Shown here one piece after another: positions 5,045 to 7,224 of a stretch of 7,224 bases of DNA (positions within the stretch are counted from its first letter, which is position 1; each line of letters begins with the position of its first letter). This DNA is from CAJKWP01 sp964554475. Its GTDB lineage: Bacteria > Bacillota > Clostridia > Christensenellales > UBA1242. The notes under the pieces are model-generated. The model ran no database searches and had not been told where the DNA came from. It saw only the letters and a program-made list of their open reading frames with translations. The position numbers were made by a program, and so were the translations under genes. Where the stretch lies: contig CAZKOT010000049.1 of NCBI GenBank assembly GCA_964554475.1, positions 1-7,224 on the forward strand. The letters are read 5' to 3'.

Positions 5045-7001
5045 NNNNNNNNNNNNNNNNNNNNNNNNNNNNNNNNNNNNNNNNNNNNNNNNNNNNNNNN
5101 NNNNNNNNNNNNNNNNNNNNNNNNNNNNNNNNNNNNNNNNNNNNAGGTTTTGCAGGACTCACCCGTTCCGGTGGTTGTACAGGTTGATCGGGTTTCTCCT
5201 GCCTGCTCGGTTTTGCCGGCGCTACGCGCCGCTCCGATTTCCCCTGATCGGGTTGAGCGGGTGTTGCGGGCATCACACTTTCCGGAGGCGATTTTTTAGG
5301 TTGAGAAGGTTTCACAGGACTCACCCGCTCAGTTCGTGCGGGTTGCACGGGTTTCTCCTGCCGGCTTGGCTTTGGCGGCGTCACGCGCTCAGAAGGGCGT
5401 ACAGCAGGCTTCTCTTGCTGTCCCGACTTTCCTCTGGATTTGATCTCTCTTTCTTGAAGCTTTATTTCCGATTTCGGTCGATTGACCTCGTTGACCGGTA
5501 CAATATAGTTCGCGGCCTTGGGTTGCTCGATCCGGGCCTCGCGGTTGACCTTTCCTTCCTTGATACCCTTCACCCGTTCCTGAACGATGGAAGCCTTTTC
5601 TTTTTTGGCCTCATGGATGATTTTCTGATTCTGTTGAATACGGTTGATCACGGCATTGTGCGGCTTTTCTTTCACTGTAACATTGGTGTAGTTGTGCCGT
5701 TGTTTGTTCGTCGTGTAATGGTTGATCACCGTATTGTTGACGACCGGCACCGCCTGGTAGTTGTTGATGATGGTGGTGCGGCTGATGTTGGTCACCCGGA
5801 CATCCCTGTAATTGTTCACCCGGTAGAAATTGTTCTGGTTGACCACGACGGCATGGTTTGCATAAGTATAATCACGGACGTTGATGTTGATCTGCGCGAT
5901 GTTTACATTGGTGACGACCATCGCATGAGGACCTCCCCAGTGACGGTGGCTGTAGTACGTCTCGCGCGGCGCCAGGGGCACCCACCCCACATGGCTTCCC
6001 GTGTGAATCCAGGAAACCCTTCCAGGATACCAGAAGAATCCGATGTTGAGGAGAGGGAGCCCGACGCGTACACTGACCACAGGAGGGGCCCAGTACCAGT
6101 ACTTCCCTGCATAAATCCAGTTTCCGTAATGGTGGGTGACATAGCCGAATGGTTCCGATGGAATCCAGGTCTGATCCCCATACCAGTCGGTCCAGCGACC
6201 GACGGTGAAAGGCGACCAGCCCACGGCGACACGAGGCCGCCAAAACCTGCGCCGCTCGCCATCGTAGGAAACATCTTCCCAACTTCCATTTTCTTCAAGT
6301 ACATAAGCCTCGTCCCGGAGACTCGGCGGAAGGTATTCGACCGACCGTCCCCGCACCCTGGCCTTCGCCGCCCAAAAGTTTTCGCGGACCATGTTCCACC
6401 GGTTCCAGTCAGGATCGACGGTTCCCTCGCCCGACGACACCTGCTGCTGGTCGGCAAGGATCGACGGGGAACCGGCCGAAACTTCGTACCGGGCATCCGT
6501 TCCCGTGTGGACGAAATCCACTCTCCCCTTGATAGCGACCGCTTCCACCGAGTTTTCGCCAACGTAAAAGTCGAAGACCGTGCCGGGATCCGCCAGAACG
6601 TACCCGAATGGACTCGTAACCTGGATGACCGTGTCGGCGCTTTTGTTGTAGAACCGGGCCATCCCCGAAGCAATGTCCATTTCCGTTACGTCCGCATCGA
6701 GGGCGATGAATTGGACCTGCGTGCTGTTCCCGATCCTGATACAGGTCCCGTTGGGGACGATCAGCTCCGCCATCCCCTCGCTTCCCGATAAGAGTGTATC
6801 CTCTGCGCCGAAGGGGGCGTCCCGGACCACTGCCACCCAGTCGTTCTCTTCGGGAATATAACGGAACAGAGATCCTTCGACTTGATATATGCGTCCTACC
6901 ACCATGCCCGGCTCGTCTGCCGCCGAAATCGCAGGAACGATTGCCGCTGCGATAAGAAACATGCCTGCCAGCAACCCAATCATCCATTTCATTTTTTTCA
7001 T
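4977..7001 (-). CDS. Secreted FecR/DUF6600-domain protein with Asn-rich and Pro-rich repeat tail, interrupted by assembly gap
   Basis: It starts at ATG 7001, with AAGGTG 6 nt upstream. Residues 1-27 are a signal peptide (MKKMKW, hydrophobic core, AISA before ADE). A FecR-like beta domain covers about 60-165: LSGSEGMAELIVPNGTCIRI, then ITSPFGYVLADPGTVF-type strands (here VTSPFGYVLADPGTVFDF) and VAIKGRVDF. Next comes the DUF6600-type Trp/Tyr/Gly-rich region (about 222-345), with YLPPSLRDEAYVLEENGSW, VAVGWSPFTVGRWTDW and YWYWAPP. Residues 360-450 are rich in Asn and Val, 455-520 are charged and helical, and 530-619 are Pro/Lys/Arg-rich with repeated ERVSPxKPSRQEKP units. The 100-N gap starts exactly after codon 619, so everything beyond is unknown; the 22 residues read after it, ending at 4977, depend on the arbitrary gap length. 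There is no FecA/FecI partner, so an envelope structural or adhesion role is more likely than iron signalling. That role is inferred. Confidence 0.88.
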   Translation of the reverse strand: MKKMKWMIGLLAGMFLIAAAIVPAISAADEPGMVVGRIYQVEGSLFRYIPEENDWVAVVRDAPFGAEDTLLSGSEGMAELIVPNGTCIRIGNSTQVQFIALDADVTEMDIASGMARFYNKSADTVIQVTSPFGYVLADPGTVFDFYVGENSVEAVAIKGRVDFVHTGTDARYEVSAGSPSILADQQQVSSGEGTVDPDWNRWNMVRENFWAAKARVRGRSVEYLPPSLRDEAYVLEENGSWEDVSYDGERRRFWRPRVAVGWSPFTVGRWTDWYGDQTWIPSEPFGYVTHHYGNWIYAGKYWYWAPPVVSVRVGLPLLNIGFFWYPGRVSWIHTGSHVGWVPLAPRETYYSHRHWGGPHAMVVTNVNIAQININVRDYTYANHAVVVNQNNFYRVNNYRDVRVTNISRTTIINNYQAVPVVNNTVINHYTTNKQRHNYTNVTVKEKPHNAVINRIQQNQKIIHEAKKEKASIVQERVKGIKEGKVNREARIEQPKAANYIVPVNEVNRPKSEIKLQEREIKSRGKSGQQEKPAVRPSERVTPPKPSRQEKPVQPARTERVSPVKPSQPKKSPPESVMPATPAQPDQGKSERRVAPAKPSRQEKPDQPVQPPERVSPAKPXXXXXXXXXXXXXXXXXXXXXXXXXXXXXXXXXXHPPRFDKSEATWIRRSTCVTR
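5045..5144. other. Assembly gap (100 N)
   Basis: Exactly 100 undetermined bases, the conventional size for a scaffold gap of unknown length. It falls at the repeat-rich end of the FecR/DUF6600 gene, where the repeats probably broke the assembly. Reading frames on the two sides cannot be joined with confidence. Confidence 0.98.
5145..5393 (-). repeat. Degenerate coding repeats (Pro/Lys/Arg/Gln-rich units)
   Basis: Within the FecR/DUF6600 gene, units built on (S/T/P)ERVxPxKPSRQEKPxQP recur at residues 537-556, about 557-567 (divergent, with an insert), 590-607 and 611-619, where the gap cuts the last copy. Unit spacing is irregular (about 20-33 residues). Repeats of this kind vary in copy number and probably explain the adjacent gap; further copies may lie inside it. 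Confidence 0.7.
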
Positions 7002-7059
7002 TGGTCACACCTTATCTTATTGTCGCCCATCATTTTGCATTCGGCGTGAAGCCGTCCCT

Positions 7060-7224
7060 TTAATCCCCCCAGGGATGAATAAAGATGGGTGGGAAAAAGA
7101 TCCTGATGCCCGGCGGTTGCGGCGGCGTAAAAATCACCGCCGGCGGGGCATACACTCGTTCCCTGTAGCCATAGGGTCGATAAATACGCCGGCCTCGCTC
7201 ATACACATAGTGGCCGCGGTCATG
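7060..7224 (-). CDS. C-terminal part of a small Tyr/Arg/Pro-rich protein, cut by the window edge
   Basis: A minus-strand frame enters from the right edge and stops at TAA 7060, giving 54 residues: HDRGHYVYERGRRIYRPYGY, then RERVYAPPAVIFTPPQPPGI, then RIFFPPIFIHPWGD. The alternating Tyr/Arg segment followed by xPPxVxxxPPxPGIxIFxPPIxI is a pattern I associate with short secreted proteins of unknown function in proteobacteria, often near FecR/DUF6600 genes. The start and any signal peptide are outside the window. It ends 58 nt before the FecR/DUF6600 start on the same strand, and no terminator is visible between them, so the two may share an operon. The coding call rests on the continuous frame and family-like composition. 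Confidence 0.65.
   Translation of the reverse strand, partial: HDRGHYVYERGRRIYRPYGYRERVYAPPAVIFTPPQPPGIRIFFPPIFIHPWGD

Noticed and set aside
5872..6673. Two minus-strand frames of 136 and 256 codons inside the FecR/DUF6600 gene
   Set aside because: Both lie inside the FecR/DUF6600 gene in other frames, with Arg/Ser/Gly-rich translations typical of shadow frames in GC-rich coding DNA.
5040..6791. Long plus-strand open frame (about 580 codons) opposite the FecR/DUF6600 gene
   Set aside because: It runs through the N gap, is Arg/Val/Asp-rich with no domain pattern, and is antisense to a clearly coding gene with signal peptide and family motifs.
1..7224. CRISPR, tRNA, rRNA, insertion sequence or phage genes
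   Set aside because: No regularly spaced direct repeats, no tRNA-like CCA or clover-leaf segments, and no transposase, integrase or phage protein motifs were seen in any frame.

Overview
The window looks like a piece of a Gram-negative chromosome. It encodes two lipoproteins with lipoboxes, an OmpA-type peptidoglycan-binding domain and a signal-peptide FecR/DUF6600 protein. The mix of HD-GYP, BON, CsbD, YihY/BrkB, DUF3309, DUF3096 and a small lmo0937-like membrane protein is familiar from environmental Desulfobacterota (old Deltaproteobacteria) and related lineages. That placement is an inference from gene content only. A run of exactly 100 N (5045-5144) shows this is a scaffolded draft or metagenome assembly, so the real gap length is unknown.

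Layout: the left edge (3-320, + strand) is the C-terminus of an HD-GYP phosphodiesterase. Everything else is on the minus strand and converges on it. In transcription order (right to left) the genes are: the end of a small Pro/Arg/Tyr-rich protein (7224-7060); a large secreted FecR/DUF6600 protein interrupted by the gap (7001 to about 4977); an open frame from the gap to 4799 that is either its true C-terminus or another gene; a 44-aa DUF3096 membrane peptide (4720-4586); YihY/BrkB (4558-3599); a 76-aa Cys/His protein (3321-3091); a 50-aa DUF3309 membrane peptide (3161-3009); an lmo0937/DUF5670-like membrane peptide with an abnormal tail (2944-2699); a possible 10-codon minigene (2639-2607); a BON-domain lipoprotein (2589-2275); a CsbD-like protein (2258-2079); and a lipoprotein fusing OmpA to a papain-like domain (1776-475). 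Several of these genes are under 60 codons and are easily missed; most have a clear AGGAG-type ribosome binding site.

The central block (about 2.1-4.7 kb) reads as an envelope and general-stress cassette: tiny hydrophobic proteins, a periplasmic BON lipoprotein, a CsbD-like soluble protein and a polytopic BrkB protein, closely spaced on one strand. Shared function is inferred from family associations and spacing.

The points most worth a second look are: (1) the OmpA domain joined to a C-terminal domain carrying His-then-Cys motifs like permuted papain/NlpC (LRAT/YiiX/PPPDE-type) enzymes; (2) the lmo0937-like gene, whose family-like part ends at a perfect anti-Shine-Dalgarno match, where a one-base shift would restore a normal stop; (3) the assembly gap, which hides whether the FecR protein has a helical C-terminal module; and (4) the SD-preceded minigene in front of the BON gene. 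No tRNA, rRNA, CRISPR array, transposase or integrase was seen.
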